From: an uncultured Clostridia bacterium
GTDB lineage: Bacteria > Bacillota > Clostridia > Christensenellales > Borkfalkiaceae
Assembly: GCA_934247935.1 (NCBI GenBank)
Contig: CAKQKE010000005.1
Location: 62,001 to 126,000, forward strand
Direction: 5' to 3'
DNA: 64,000 bases
Under the pieces are notes generated by a model. That model saw nothing but the letters and a program-made list of their open reading frames with translations, made no database searches and was not told the DNA's origin. Position numbers and translations under genes: made by a program. Every line of letters begins with the position of its first letter. Positions within the stretch are counted from its first letter, which is position 1. Shown in pieces: positions 8,616 to 17,539 of the stretch.

Positions 8616-8646
8616 ATTATAACCGATATTGTAAATATTTAACAAT
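8616..8646 (-). promoter_or_regulatory. TetR gene promoter with palindromic operator
   Basis: On the minus strand the -10 is TATAAT (8616-8621) and the -35 is TGTTAA (8639-8644) with a 17-base spacer. A near-palindrome ATTGTAAATATTTAACAAT (8628-8646, 8 of 9 pairs) covers the -35 and spacer, a good position for autorepression. Confidence 0.55.
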
Positions 8647-8797
8647 TTTATTATATCATTAAAATGCTTTACCGTCAAGAAAAAGTTTATTTTTCATTTC
8701 GCCGCAAAAAATGCATATCGGTTTAAAAACGCAATTTATACCGATTGATTTGTCGGCAAATTAAATATTACTTCTTAATTGCTTTGTTTTATGCAAA

Positions 8798-8829
8798 AAT
8801 AAAGAGCCCGATTAAGGACCCTTTATTTT
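8798..8829 (-). terminator. Terminator of the surface-protein operon
   Basis: Interrupted stem AATAAAG-G-CC...GG-C-CTTTATT with A/T-rich flanks, just past the metallophosphoesterase stop. Confidence 0.5.
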
Positions 8830-8851
8830 TTGTCTTTTCAGCCGTTGAATT

Positions 8852-10513
8852 TTAGTCGGCGAAAGACTTTATAAATTGATTTTGAATATTGAATACTTTG
8901 CCGTATTCGGGAGAATACAAACTGAAAGCGATTGTCTTGTTTTTTTCGTTAAACTTCATTAAAACAATGCTGTCTTCGCCGATTTCGCCGCCGTTTACCC
9001 TCGTGGCTTGCGGGTCGACGAGATAAGATATAATCTTGTTGCCGTTTACGCCCACGTCGGTACGCATAACTATGTCGTCGGCGGCATTATGTCCGTTTAT
9101 TACCATGAAAATATTTGAATATCTTGAAATAAGTCCGTCATAAAGTTGCTGACCCGTGGTCGCGCCCTCGAAAGCGTTAAAATACTTCGTAGCAGAATAT
9201 CTCGACTCTTCGGTCATGATTGTTCCGTCGGGGTCGATAAAAGCGTGCGTGGTGACGATTACTCTTCTGTCGGGATATTTTTCGCAAAGTCTGCCCGCCC
9301 AACGTATAATTTCCATTCTCGGACCGAATTCGAGACAAAGCACCAGATATTTAACGTCGCCGACTTCAAACAAACTGTAAGTGTTTTCCATTTTTCCCTC
9401 TTCGTACGCGCCGCCGAAATTTTCGGTTTGGCTATACTTGCCGTAAGGGAAATATTTATTGTATAAAGTGGTCGATCTCGTTTTCGCGTCGTCGTCGTAA
9501 TCGTGGTTGCCGGGGATTATTGTATAAGGAAGTTTTCCGTCAAGTATACCCACACCCTCGGCGGCGGTTGCGTAAAACTTTTCTTCAGAGCCTTTGTCCG
9601 AAAGGTCGCCGAGTTGCATTGCAAATTGTATGTTGTAAGTTTCTTTATTGTTTACAAGCCAATTTGCAAGATTTGTAAGTCTGTACGGACGGTAGTTTAC
9701 CATTGTCTGAATGTCGGGAATTGCGACAAGCGTATAATCGTATGCGCCCGTATCGACCGCACCGACGTATTTTTCAAACGTGTAAAGCGTTGCGGTGTTA
9801 TTGTTGTCGGAAGTGTCTTCTACATTTCTGCTTGTCCAATTTTCGCCTAAATTCCAGTTGCCGAGCAACGTTGCATTGCCTGTGCCATCGGTGACGTTTT
9901 GATTTTGCATGTCTTCGGCGATTTTTTGCTCGTCAATTACGCCGCTATACACCGTGACTTGCCTTACTTTTCCGTCGAGCGGCTCTTTTGCAACCGCCCA
10001 GTTTTTGTAGTCTACGCCGATACTTAAAGGCATTGTGCAAATTGCGTCGCGCTGTCTCGAATAAACGCTTTCGATAAATTCCGCGTCGATATAAAGGCTG
10101 AAAGTGTTGGCTTGAGCATTTCTCACAACCGCCACGTGATGCCACTTACCGTCGGCAATATGCGCGCCCTTAAACGTGTAACTAAACGCTCCGTTATTCC
10201 AGAAAATTTTAATTCTGCCTATCGCGTCGACTTCCCAATTTACGCTGCCGGGATAACCGAAATAATTGTTGTAATTATTGCCCGCGATAGTGCCGCCGAT
10301 AGAACTTTGAGGAATATTTACCCATGCCTCGAAAGAATCGGGGGAAGAATTAAACGTTTTTTCCAATTTATAAGCATAACCGTTTACCGTTTTATACACG
10401 GGTTTGGTTTGCGTTTTATCTTGCGCGCCAACGCTTTTTACGCTTATTCCCGTCGTAACTGCGGTCATACACAACAATAAAGATAAAACTCTTAAAAAAT
10501 TGCGTTTTTTCAT
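8852..10513 (-). CDS. Secreted LamG-domain metallophosphoesterase
   Basis: A 553-residue protein with an N-terminal signal peptide (about 1-30, no lipobox Cys). Residues about 45-240 form a LamG/concanavalin-like jelly roll (FEAWVNIPQSS, GKWHHVAVVRNAQANTFSLY, RQVTVYSGVIDEQKIAED), and about 260-530 a calcineurin-like phosphoesterase. Metal-site motifs are in order: PDIQT, QLGDLSD, PGNHDYD, TTHAF and NGHN; PD-Q in place of D-H is seen in this secreted subfamily. A sugar- or phosphate-containing surface substrate is likely but unproven. It is the last gene of a tight three-gene operon, 12 bases after the InlB-repeat lipoprotein gene, with a strong AGGAGG site. Confidence 0.9.
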   Translation of the reverse strand: MKKRNFLRVLSLLLCMTAVTTGISVKSVGAQDKTQTKPVYKTVNGYAYKLEKTFNSSPDSFEAWVNIPQSSIGGTIAGNNYNNYFGYPGSVNWEVDAIGRIKIFWNNGAFSYTFKGAHIADGKWHHVAVVRNAQANTFSLYIDAEFIESVYSRQRDAICTMPLSIGVDYKNWAVAKEPLDGKVRQVTVYSGVIDEQKIAEDMQNQNVTDGTGNATLLGNWNLGENWTSRNVEDTSDNNNTATLYTFEKYVGAVDTGAYDYTLVAIPDIQTMVNYRPYRLTNLANWLVNNKETYNIQFAMQLGDLSDKGSEEKFYATAAEGVGILDGKLPYTIIPGNHDYDDDAKTRSTTLYNKYFPYGKYSQTENFGGAYEEGKMENTYSLFEVGDVKYLVLCLEFGPRMEIIRWAGRLCEKYPDRRVIVTTHAFIDPDGTIMTEESRYSATKYFNAFEGATTGQQLYDGLISRYSNIFMVINGHNAADDIVMRTDVGVNGNKIISYLVDPQATRVNGGEIGEDSIVLMKFNEKNKTIAFSLYSPEYGKVFNIQNQFIKSFAD

Positions 10514-10525
10514 TGATTTTTCCTC

Positions 10526-13500
10526 CTATACGCCTTTGCCTTGCGCCGTAACGTTTTTATTGCCTTTAACCCCGCTTGACTTATCGTCAATCAAACATAC
10601 CGAATTATATGCGGCTGTTTGCGCCGAGGTTTCGGCAGTTTCGCCCGGAATTTGCAACGCCTCTGTCACTTCTTCGACTTTTACGTTGCTGATTATAAAC
10701 TCGCCCGTAATCGCTTGCCAAACGACTATACCTACCTGCTTATTCGTATGCGTATTCGCCCAATCTTTAAATACCGCAGAATTGCCGGCGGACGCGTTTG
10801 TTTTTTCGTTTCCGTAATTGATTTCTTCGTTTTTAACCGCTTTAACGGCTACTTCGTCGTATGCGTAAACAAAAAGCAAACAATCGTTGACGTAATATTT
10901 CATCCAGAAATTGCCGTTGCTGTCTTTTCCGAAAGAAACTTTGAGATTTAAATTCAATTCTTTGCCGGCGGCTACGCTGTTGTAATATTGCTTATAAGCG
11001 CAATCTTTCATCTCTTTGTACGTTACCGTATATACGTTTGTAGAAGTGCCTTTTACTTTTTGCCCTATTAAAATTACGCCCGAGGCGAGATTTAAATTTA
11101 CCCAAAGCGAACCTTGCTTTCCCGTTCCTTTAAAACTTATCTTTCCGTCGTCGTCGGCATAAAACATTATTCTTACGTTAAATTCTTTAGACGGTTTAAT
11201 TGTTTTGATATCGTAAGATAAAGTTCCTTGCGACAACGTAATATCGGGAAAAGTAAACCCTTGTAAAGTCGCTCTCGTCCCGGTCATGGTATAAACGTTT
11301 TCGCCGTTGGCGTCTTTTGTGATTACCGCACCGTTTCTCGTCAGGATTTCGGTATATTCAGCCGTAAGCACCAAGTCTTCTTGCGGGTCGTCACCGGAAA
11401 CGTACTTGACTCCGTTTTCATCGAACCAACCCTCGAATTTATATTCGGTAAGATTGTTGTTTGCGTGAACGACAGATTCTTTAACGGGCGTACTGAGCAA
11501 TAATTTTTCTCCGTCGGCAAAATAAGAATATTCGGTTTTGCCGTCGTTGATTAACGTGACCTTATTATTAAGTTCTTTAACTTCTATCGGAGTCAAAGTC
11601 GCACTGTAAGAATTACTTCTGAAACCGTAACCCAATCCGTTTATCTGACTTACGATTTCGGTATTGTTTGTATATACGTGCGCATCGTCAACGTATACTT
11701 CGAAATACGTGCCGAAATATCTTATTTCGAGTTTAGCCTCGATTATGTCGCCTTTAGCCGCGGCGTTAAACCTCGCCTGATAATTCGTCGGCATACCCGT
11801 AAGCGTAGGTGCGGAAGGATTTTTAAATTGATTGAACGCGGGGCTTAAATAACAAATTTGCATTCCGCCGTTGTTTGGATTGAGTTGTACAGCCATATAC
11901 GTAGACCCGTTGCCTTCCCAAATGTAATCGCCCGTAATATTCATTCCGAAAGCGATGCCGACTGCTCCGCCGTTGCCTTTTTTGTATTTTATTGTAGTGG
12001 AAAAACTTAACGCTTTTGCCGTGGTCGTGCCTTGAACAAGAACGCTTCTTAACGCCGCAGTGTTGGCGGGGGTGACGTACACGCCGTCGACAAATTCCAT
12101 ATTGCTTGCAACGAGTCTCGAATACTCTTTGCCGAGATAAAGCATACATCCGTCCTCGATTTGCGGACTGTTTAAATCGACCTTTGAAGTCAATTCTTTA
12201 TCATAATAATAAGTCTCGTATGCGTAGTTGTCTTTAATCACCGTGGGAACGGAAAGTTTACCGCTCGACGTGAGACCTTTGCCGAAATATCCCTCTTTGA
12301 TAAATTCGTCGCCGTCGTAGAATTGAATTGCTTTCGCCTCTTCTGCGGGAGTGAATTTGAAGTTTGAATATTCCGTGCCCGCATTTGAACAACGTATACC
12401 GAAATTAGTACCTTCGAGCGCGTCGAGCGCAGTCATATTTGAAAACTCGAATACGAGTTCGCCGTCAAAATATATTTCAAATTTATCGGTGTAACTTCTC
12501 ACTTCGACATTCATTTCGATCATGTCGCTCGAATTATATTTGTCGAGCCATTTCTGAGAATAAGGATAAACCTTGCCGCCGGTAAGAGACTGCCAACCAT
12601 TGTTGACAATACAACGATTTATCGCACCCGTGCCCGGATTTATACCAACCGCAACGTAACTCATTTCCTTTTCGTAAGAATAATCGAGTTTTACGTCTTT
12701 CATGTAAAGAGCGAGGTTGATGCTTGAATTTCTGCCCTTTGCGAAATACAAATCGGCAGAGTAAATTCCGTAAGGCATACTCGACGTTTGCATTACTTTT
12801 GCGACGTTGCCAGTCGTTGTGTAAGAGCCGTCGTTGTTGTCTTTAAGATGATGCTTTGCGGGGACCAAAGAATAATCGTAATTTGCAACTACTATTATGC
12901 TCTCTTCTTCACCTACCGTTATCGTGTCTGGAAGCGCGCTGCCGTCCTCGTAAGTCCAATTTACAAACGGAACTTCCGCCTCGTCGATCATCATTGTGTC
13001 GGGAGTGAAAAATTCGGCTGTGTTTATCGTATCGCCTTTAAAATATTCGTATCTGAAGTGATCGGTACTTTGACCGTAATAAAGATACAAATAAGTGCAT
13101 TTTTGCCACTTTGCATAAAGCGTAATTGCCGCGTTTGCAACATACGTATCGCCCAAAGCCGTCCCGCTAAACTCTTTATTGTCATACCAACCCTTAAAAG
13201 AATAACCGTATTTAAAGGGCGAGGGGAGCGTAATTTCGCCGATAGGCATTGCCTTGATTTCTACTCCGCCGCACACATCGAAACTGACCATGGGCGCGTC
13301 GATAAACTTTGCGTAAAGCGTAATAGACTGCGTGGGAGTGTACTCGGTTCCGAGTTTTTCGCCCTCGCAATTTTCGTTGTCGTACCAACCGATAAATTCG
13401 GCGTTTTCTTTTTCCGGCGTAGGCAAAATTACCGTTTGACCAACAACTTCCAAATCATTGTATTCGGTGCCGCCGTTCGATACAAATTTAACGATATACT

Positions 13501-13807
13501 TTTCGCCCGCCTCATATTTGGCGTAAAGAGTTACGTTTGCCGTCGGCGTGTAAACAGCGGTATAGCCCTGCCCTTCAAACTCTTTATTGTCGTACCAAGC
13601 GATAAAAGTGTAACCCGATTTTAAAGGAGTCGGAAGTTCGAATTCAGAACCGTCGGACTCGAAATTTTTATAGACAGTGCCGCCGTCTGACTCGAATTTA
13701 ACTATATAGGTCTCGTCTGTCGTCGAGCAAGCGACAAAAGCGAAAGAGGTAAAAACCATTGTAAGCATGCAAACGATTATCGCAAAAAATCTTTTACTGT
13801 TTTTCAT
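10526..13807 (-). CDS. Large surface lipoprotein with InlB-type repeats and jelly-roll-like domains
   Basis: A 1093-residue lipoprotein. The signal peptide ends in the lipobox FVAC at about residue 27. Three InlB B-type (Listeria-Bacteroides) repeats follow at about 35-95, 105-165 and 172-235, each with a G-x-x-F-x-x-WYDN core and an ITLYAK-type end. A fourth, divergent copy occurs at about 755-830 (FEGWFDENGVKYVSG). Between and after these lie three beta-rich domains of about 170-200 residues (about 320-490, 565-735, 835-1045), each with a signature such as FEIYFDGELVFEF or FEVYVDDAHVYTN. These resemble each other and the single domain of the next upstream gene. It is probably a cell-surface carbohydrate- or protein-binding scaffold. 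Confidence 0.88.
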   Translation of the reverse strand: MKNSKRFFAIIVCMLTMVFTSFAFVACSTTDETYIVKFESDGGTVYKNFESDGSEFELPTPLKSGYTFIAWYDNKEFEGQGYTAVYTPTANVTLYAKYEAGEKYIVKFVSNGGTEYNDLEVVGQTVILPTPEKENAEFIGWYDNENCEGEKLGTEYTPTQSITLYAKFIDAPMVSFDVCGGVEIKAMPIGEITLPSPFKYGYSFKGWYDNKEFSGTALGDTYVANAAITLYAKWQKCTYLYLYYGQSTDHFRYEYFKGDTINTAEFFTPDTMMIDEAEVPFVNWTYEDGSALPDTITVGEEESIIVVANYDYSLVPAKHHLKDNNDGSYTTTGNVAKVMQTSSMPYGIYSADLYFAKGRNSSINLALYMKDVKLDYSYEKEMSYVAVGINPGTGAINRCIVNNGWQSLTGGKVYPYSQKWLDKYNSSDMIEMNVEVRSYTDKFEIYFDGELVFEFSNMTALDALEGTNFGIRCSNAGTEYSNFKFTPAEEAKAIQFYDGDEFIKEGYFGKGLTSSGKLSVPTVIKDNYAYETYYYDKELTSKVDLNSPQIEDGCMLYLGKEYSRLVASNMEFVDGVYVTPANTAALRSVLVQGTTTAKALSFSTTIKYKKGNGGAVGIAFGMNITGDYIWEGNGSTYMAVQLNPNNGGMQICYLSPAFNQFKNPSAPTLTGMPTNYQARFNAAAKGDIIEAKLEIRYFGTYFEVYVDDAHVYTNNTEIVSQINGLGYGFRSNSYSATLTPIEVKELNNKVTLINDGKTEYSYFADGEKLLLSTPVKESVVHANNNLTEYKFEGWFDENGVKYVSGDDPQEDLVLTAEYTEILTRNGAVITKDANGENVYTMTGTRATLQGFTFPDITLSQGTLSYDIKTIKPSKEFNVRIMFYADDDGKISFKGTGKQGSLWVNLNLASGVILIGQKVKGTSTNVYTVTYKEMKDCAYKQYYNSVAAGKELNLNLKVSFGKDSNGNFWMKYYVNDCLLFVYAYDEVAVKAVKNEEINYGNEKTNASAGNSAVFKDWANTHTNKQVGIVVWQAITGEFIISNVKVEEVTEALQIPGETAETSAQTAAYNSVCLIDDKSSGVKGNKNVTAQGKGV

Positions 13808-13817
13808 ATTCCCCTCC

Positions 13818-14558
13818 TCAATATAAATATTCGCTCGTCACGGTAAAATCTTTAAATGTTACGCCGCTTGCGCCCGTTCTGAAACCGAACTTCGTGCCTT
13901 TAAGCGCGGCGGCGTCTTTAAAGCCGAATATCAATTCGCCGTCGATATAAAACAAAATTTTGTTGCTTGCATAAACTACTTTCAAATTATAATCTTTATT
14001 TTCGTCAACTGCGGAAGATAATTGAACGACTTTTAAAGCCGACCATTTCCCGTTTTGAGTTTTGCCCAAGTATGCTGAGCCACCTTGACCCAAAAACAAG
14101 AAATAATACTCTATTCCGTCGCCTTCCCAATCAGATGCTCCCGTTTTTGTGTATCCGAACACAAAACCCGAGTCGACGGTGTTTTTAGAGCGAATAGTCA
14201 TCGAAAGCGTGCCGTAAGGGAACGGTTTGTCCGCAAGCGCGATGCCCGCGCCGTTTGACGTGAATACTCCGTCGTTCTCGACAAAAGCAGTGGCAGCGAA
14301 CGAAATATTGCTATAATCGTACTTTACGCTGTCGTCGAAATCGTCTCCGCTTGACTTGTCTTCGTCGTCATCGATGATGTCGGGAACAAAACTTTCGTCG
14401 TAGTCGCCGTCGTCGACGCTTTCGGTTTTTTCGGTGGGCAAAACTTTACCCGCTTCGGGCTGATAATCGATTTCGGGCGAAGTCGAACAGCCGACAAGCG
14501 AAATAAAAAGCACGCAACACGTAAATAGCGAAAGCATTACTGTGATAATTCTTTTCAT
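13818..14558 (-). CDS. Surface lipoprotein with one jelly-roll-like domain
   Basis: A 246-residue lipoprotein: signal peptide with lipobox SLVGC (Cys 24), an acidic low-complexity linker (about 35-80, rich in Asp, Glu and Ser), then one beta-sandwich-like domain (about 85-246) with KILFYIDGELIFGF and GTKFGFRTGASGVTFKDF. These match the repeated domain of the 1093-residue lipoprotein downstream (FEIYFDGELVFEF, GTNFGIRCSNAGTEYSNF). It is the first gene of the three-gene surface operon, with only 10 bases to the next. Its promoter must lie in the 273-base gap to the divergent regulator gene. Confidence 0.85.
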   Translation of the reverse strand: MKRIITVMLSLFTCCVLFISLVGCSTSPEIDYQPEAGKVLPTEKTESVDDGDYDESFVPDIIDDDEDKSSGDDFDDSVKYDYSNISFAATAFVENDGVFTSNGAGIALADKPFPYGTLSMTIRSKNTVDSGFVFGYTKTGASDWEGDGIEYYFLFLGQGGSAYLGKTQNGKWSALKVVQLSSAVDENKDYNLKVVYASNKILFYIDGELIFGFKDAAALKGTKFGFRTGASGVTFKDFTVTSEYLY

Positions 14559-14715
14559 AATTTTCTCCTTTACTTATTTTTTCGTTTGCCGATAAAAAAT
14601 GCGAAAATATCACCATTTTAAACGCCTTTAATCGCTTAAATATTGAATTTTATTCTCGTTTTTCGGCAAAACAAATGATTTTGCGGTGTTTACTTTTTTT
14701 AATTATACAACCTTT

Positions 14716-14824
14716 TTAAACTATTTCAATACCTAAAGACTATTTTATTAAACTATAAAAATAATTCGTTTTGATATCAAAAACTAATTTTTTAGTTTAC
14801 AAAAAAGTAAAACAATGGTATAAT
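14716..14824 (+). promoter_or_regulatory. Promoter and repeated motif before the COG4189-type regulator
   Basis: A -35 TTTACA (14796-14801), 17-base spacer and -10 TATAAT (14819-14824) place the transcription start at about the ATG (14832), so the mRNA is probably leaderless. TTAAACTAT occurs at 14716-14724 and 14748-14756, and the inverted repeat AAACTAA-TTTT-TTAGTTT at 14781-14798 overlaps the -35. These are candidate sites for the regulator itself, shared with the divergent lipoprotein operon. Confidence 0.55.
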
Positions 14825-14831
14825 TTGCATT

Positions 14832-15794
14832 ATGAAATATTCTAATTATTCACAAAAAGACATTAGTCTTAACTTGAAAAACGAAGAAGATATAAGCACG
14901 ATAGTTTGCCTTTGCGATGCGCTGGGTAACAAAACAAGACTGCGCATTTTGCAAGCACTTGCAATCGAGCCGTTTGTTTACACCGTGCCCGAACTTGTAA
15001 AACTGATGAAAATACCCACTTCAACTCTACTTCATCACCTTAAAAAACTTGAAAAGGCAAATATAATTCATTTAAGTTATCGTTCAAGCAGTCACGGCAC
15101 GGTCAGGATTGTTTCACGCGAAATGAAAGGCGCGCATCTGACCTTTTATTACCGCAATTTTAAAACAAAAAAGCAAGTCTTTTCTTCTATTCAGTCGGTT
15201 GGCGTGGGCATGTACTCCTCTTTCGAGGCAGACGGCTCGTATTTGTGCCTTGTGAAAGACAAACTATACACCGACAAGGCGGAAATTTACAATCCGCTAC
15301 ACTACGACGCGCAACTTATCGCGTCGTCAAACGGCAGAGTCACATATGAATTTTCAAACACTATCGCGCTGCATAAAGAAGTGGTTGAACTGCTGATTTC
15401 GCTGGAAATTTGCTCCGAAGCGCCTTATCACGACAACAATTATATGTCCGATATCACTTTTTGGATAAACGGCAAAGAAATTACCACTTACCTTTCCGAC
15501 GGAGACTACGGCGATCGCGTAGGTATACTCAACCCCGATTATTGGCCGAAACTCAATACTCAATACGGCAAACTTATCAATCTTACAATCACAAAAGACG
15601 GCGTTTTTATCAACGAATTAAAACAACAATCTAAATATAATTTGAGCAATATCGACCTGAAAAAAGGAAACAAACTCACCCTTACCATAGGAAATAAAAG
15701 CACTGCGGAACACGTTGGCGGCTTTAATATCTTCGGTAAAACTTTCGGCGATTATCCACAAGATATTTGTCTGCAATTTTCGTATGAAGAATAA
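14832..15794 (+). CDS. ArsR-like winged-helix regulator with C-terminal beta-rich domain (COG4189 type)
   Basis: A 320-residue protein. Residues about 25-95 form an ArsR-like winged helix (ALGNKTRLRILQALA, then VPELVKLMKIPTSTLLHHLKKLEKANII). The remaining 220 residues are not a standard ArsR partner; they resemble the beta-rich C-terminus of COG4189 predicted regulators (DITFWINGKEITTY, then NPDYWPKLNTQYG). No metal-binding Cys motif is seen, so metal sensing is unlikely. It is divergent from the surface-lipoprotein operon and is its best candidate regulator. No ribosome site precedes the ATG and the promoter abuts it, which fits a leaderless start. Confidence 0.8.
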   Translation: MKYSNYSQKDISLNLKNEEDISTIVCLCDALGNKTRLRILQALAIEPFVYTVPELVKLMKIPTSTLLHHLKKLEKANIIHLSYRSSSHGTVRIVSREMKGAHLTFYYRNFKTKKQVFSSIQSVGVGMYSSFEADGSYLCLVKDKLYTDKAEIYNPLHYDAQLIASSNGRVTYEFSNTIALHKEVVELLISLEICSEAPYHDNNYMSDITFWINGKEITTYLSDGDYGDRVGILNPDYWPKLNTQYGKLINLTITKDGVFINELKQQSKYNLSNIDLKKGNKLTLTIGNKSTAEHVGGFNIFGKTFGDYPQDICLQFSYEE

Positions 15795-15870
15795 AAAACG
15801 CACTCGATTTTAATATAAAGAATAAAAAACTTCTTCAACTTTTATATGCAGAATAAAAAACGTATATGTA
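15783..15870 (+). repeat. Degenerate 31-base tandem repeat at a gene end
   Basis: The last codons and stop of the regulator (TATGAAGAATAAAAAACG) recur as TATAAAGAATAAAAAACT and TATGCAGAATAAAAAACG at about 31-base spacing, followed by a shortened fourth copy. It looks like local duplication past the stop codon. Confidence 0.55.
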
Positions 15871-15894
15871 AAATAAAGAACGCAATAAAAAACC

Positions 15895-15923
15895 CACGGA
15901 TAATATTACGATATTAATCCGTG
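15895..15923 (-). terminator. Hairpin after the DegV gene
   Basis: CACGGAT...ATCCGTG stem with an inner AT-rich pairing, about 45 bases past the DegV stop, followed by T-rich sequence on the minus strand. Confidence 0.5.
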
Positions 15924-15966
15924 AGCGTAATTTCGTTATATGAACACAATGAAATTGTTTTGTCGT

Positions 15967-16791
15967 TTATTTTTCGACGAAAACATAACCGAAAGCACCC
16001 GGTCCCCAATGACATGCTATTACGTGGCAAATATCGTCTTGCTGCGTAAAATTTTGTTTGTATTTTTCGTCTGTCATCGATATAATCGTCTGTAAATTTT
16101 CGTTTGTATAACTGTATGACGGTACAGTGACGTAATCGGTATCGACTTTGCTTTCGTATTCGTTTACAAGATATTTCATCGCGCTTTTTAACCCGATTTT
16201 TTTACCGTAAACACCAACTTTGCCGTCTTCAATGGTTATTAAAGGTTTAATATTCAAAATACTGCCGAAAAGCCAATCTTTTTTGGAAAGTCTGCCGCCT
16301 GCCAAAAGATAATCGAGCGTTGAAGGTATTGCAAGAACCCTTATTCTGGGAATAATTTCATCAATTTTTTTAAGTATAAAATCTACCGTTTTGTCGATAT
16401 GTTTAAGAATGACATCAACCAGAATCCTTATGCCGCCCACCGCGTTTAACGTATCGACGACGTGCACTTTGGGGTTGTTTTTAAAAGTCGATTTATATGC
16501 GTTGTATGCGCCTGAAATTTTTGACGAAATCGATAAAAAGATTACGTCATAACCTTGAGAAGTGTATTTTTCGACGTTTTCCTGCATTTTGTCAAGATAC
16601 GGAAGCGAAGTTTTAGGAAAAGATTTTTTGCCTTCTTCCATTTTTTTATAAAATTCTTCGGTTGTAAGTTGTATCCCGTCTTCATACTCCGTTTCGTCGA
16701 ACATGAAACGAAGAGGTATAATTTCTACGTTTAATTTTTCCTTTTCGGATTGCTTTATGCTGCTGCCCGAATCTACAAATATTTTTATCAC
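15967..16791 (-). CDS. DegV family protein (fatty-acid-binding)
   Basis: A 274-residue DegV-fold protein. The DegV family binds fatty acids and, as FakB, presents them to the FakA kinase for activation. Seen here: an N-terminal IFVDSGSSI (usually DS-x-AD), PKTSLP (usually TSQPS), ISSKISGAYNAY, VDTLNAVGG and LDYLLAGGRLSKK, the last two being family signatures. The start is GTG at 16791 with AGGAG ahead of it. It is a lone gene with no fakA nearby. Together with oleate hydratase it may reflect handling of external fatty acids, but that link is only an inference. Confidence 0.88.
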   Translation of the reverse strand: MIKIFVDSGSSIKQSEKEKLNVEIIPLRFMFDETEYEDGIQLTTEEFYKKMEEGKKSFPKTSLPYLDKMQENVEKYTSQGYDVIFLSISSKISGAYNAYKSTFKNNPKVHVVDTLNAVGGIRILVDVILKHIDKTVDFILKKIDEIIPRIRVLAIPSTLDYLLAGGRLSKKDWLFGSILNIKPLITIEDGKVGVYGKKIGLKSAMKYLVNEYESKVDTDYVTVPSYSYTNENLQTIISMTDEKYKQNFTQQDDICHVIACHWGPGAFGYVFVEK

Positions 16792-17062
16792 GATACTCCT
16801 AATTTTATTAAATCGACGCCGGCGTACCGTTTTATAAAAAACTTATCGTCGAGCAACAAAATTACAAAAGCAAAAATGGAAACAAAAGTTTAACCGATTG
16901 CTTTTTAGTTATATGTAATTTTATAATCGTTTAACTTAATAAGTATACCAAATTTTGCAATAAAAAACAAACAAACCCTCTCTTAAAAACAAATATTACC
17001 CCAAATATCGTTTACCTGTCACCAAATGGACACTTTAAAAAAAACTTATATCCGTCTGATAC

Positions 17063-17100
17063 AAAAAAAGCAAACCGGAAAATGCCGGTTTGCTTTTTTT
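17063..17100 (-). terminator. Terminator of tRNA-Gly
   Basis: Perfect stem AAGCAAACCGG/CCGGTTTGCTT followed by a long T-run on the minus strand, directly after the tRNA. Confidence 0.85.
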
Positions 17101-17175
17101 TGGAGCGGGAAACGGGATTCGGACCCGCGACGTTTACCTTGGCAAGGTAACGCTCTACCACTGAGCCATTCCCGC
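17101..17175 (-). tRNA. tRNA-Gly (GCC)
   Basis: Acceptor GCGGGAA/TTCCCGC, D-arm GCTC-AGTGGTA-GAGC, anticodon loop TTGCCAA (GCC), T-arm GCGGGTCCGAATCCCGT, encoded CCA. It follows tRNA-Val on the same strand, 54 bases apart, with one shared terminator. Confidence 0.96.
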
Positions 17176-17229
17176 AACTTAAAAAGATTCGCCCGGGACT
17201 TAAACAAAGTTGAGTTTAAGTCCCGGAAA

Positions 17230-17305
17230 TGGTGGGAATTATAGGGCTCGAACCTATGACCCCCTGCTTGTAAGGCAGATGCTCTCCCAACTGAGCTAAA
17301 CTCCC
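17230..17305 (-). tRNA. tRNA-Val (TAC)
   Basis: Acceptor GGGAGTT/AATTCCC, D-arm GCTC-AGTTGGGA-GAGC, anticodon stem TCTGC/GCAGG with loop CTTACAA (TAC), T-arm ATAGG-TTCGAGC-CCTAT, encoded CCA. First gene of the Val-Gly tRNA pair. Confidence 0.96.
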
Positions 17306-17481
17306 GAATCTCAAGTGCTTTATTATTATACCTTATATATTTTAATTTTGCAAGCGTTTTTATAATATTTTTCGTAATTTGCCGAAAATTTTTTAGTCTC
17401 GCTTGTTTATAAGCAATTTTGTATATCGTCATTTATAGAAATTTGATTATGCCTATGCTTTTGACAACACATATCACAAAA

Positions 17482-17516
17482 TTAAGGTTGCGCTTTTTTT
17501 ATCGGCGCAACCTTAA
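17482..17516 (-). terminator. Terminator of the ABC exporter operon
   Basis: Perfect stem TTAAGGTTGCGC/GCGCAACCTTAA with an A/T loop, just past the second ABC gene. Confidence 0.8.
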
Positions 17517-17539
17517 AATCGTTTTTATATATTTATCTT

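Noticed and set aside
12788..13624. Plus-strand ORF of 278 codons
   Set aside because: Lies wholly antisense to the InlB-repeat lipoprotein gene, is rich in Arg, Cys and Val, and has no ribosome site.
17026..17432. ORFs across 17.0-17.4 kb
   Set aside because: Both strands cross tRNA-Gly and tRNA-Val; the translations match typical tRNA artefacts.
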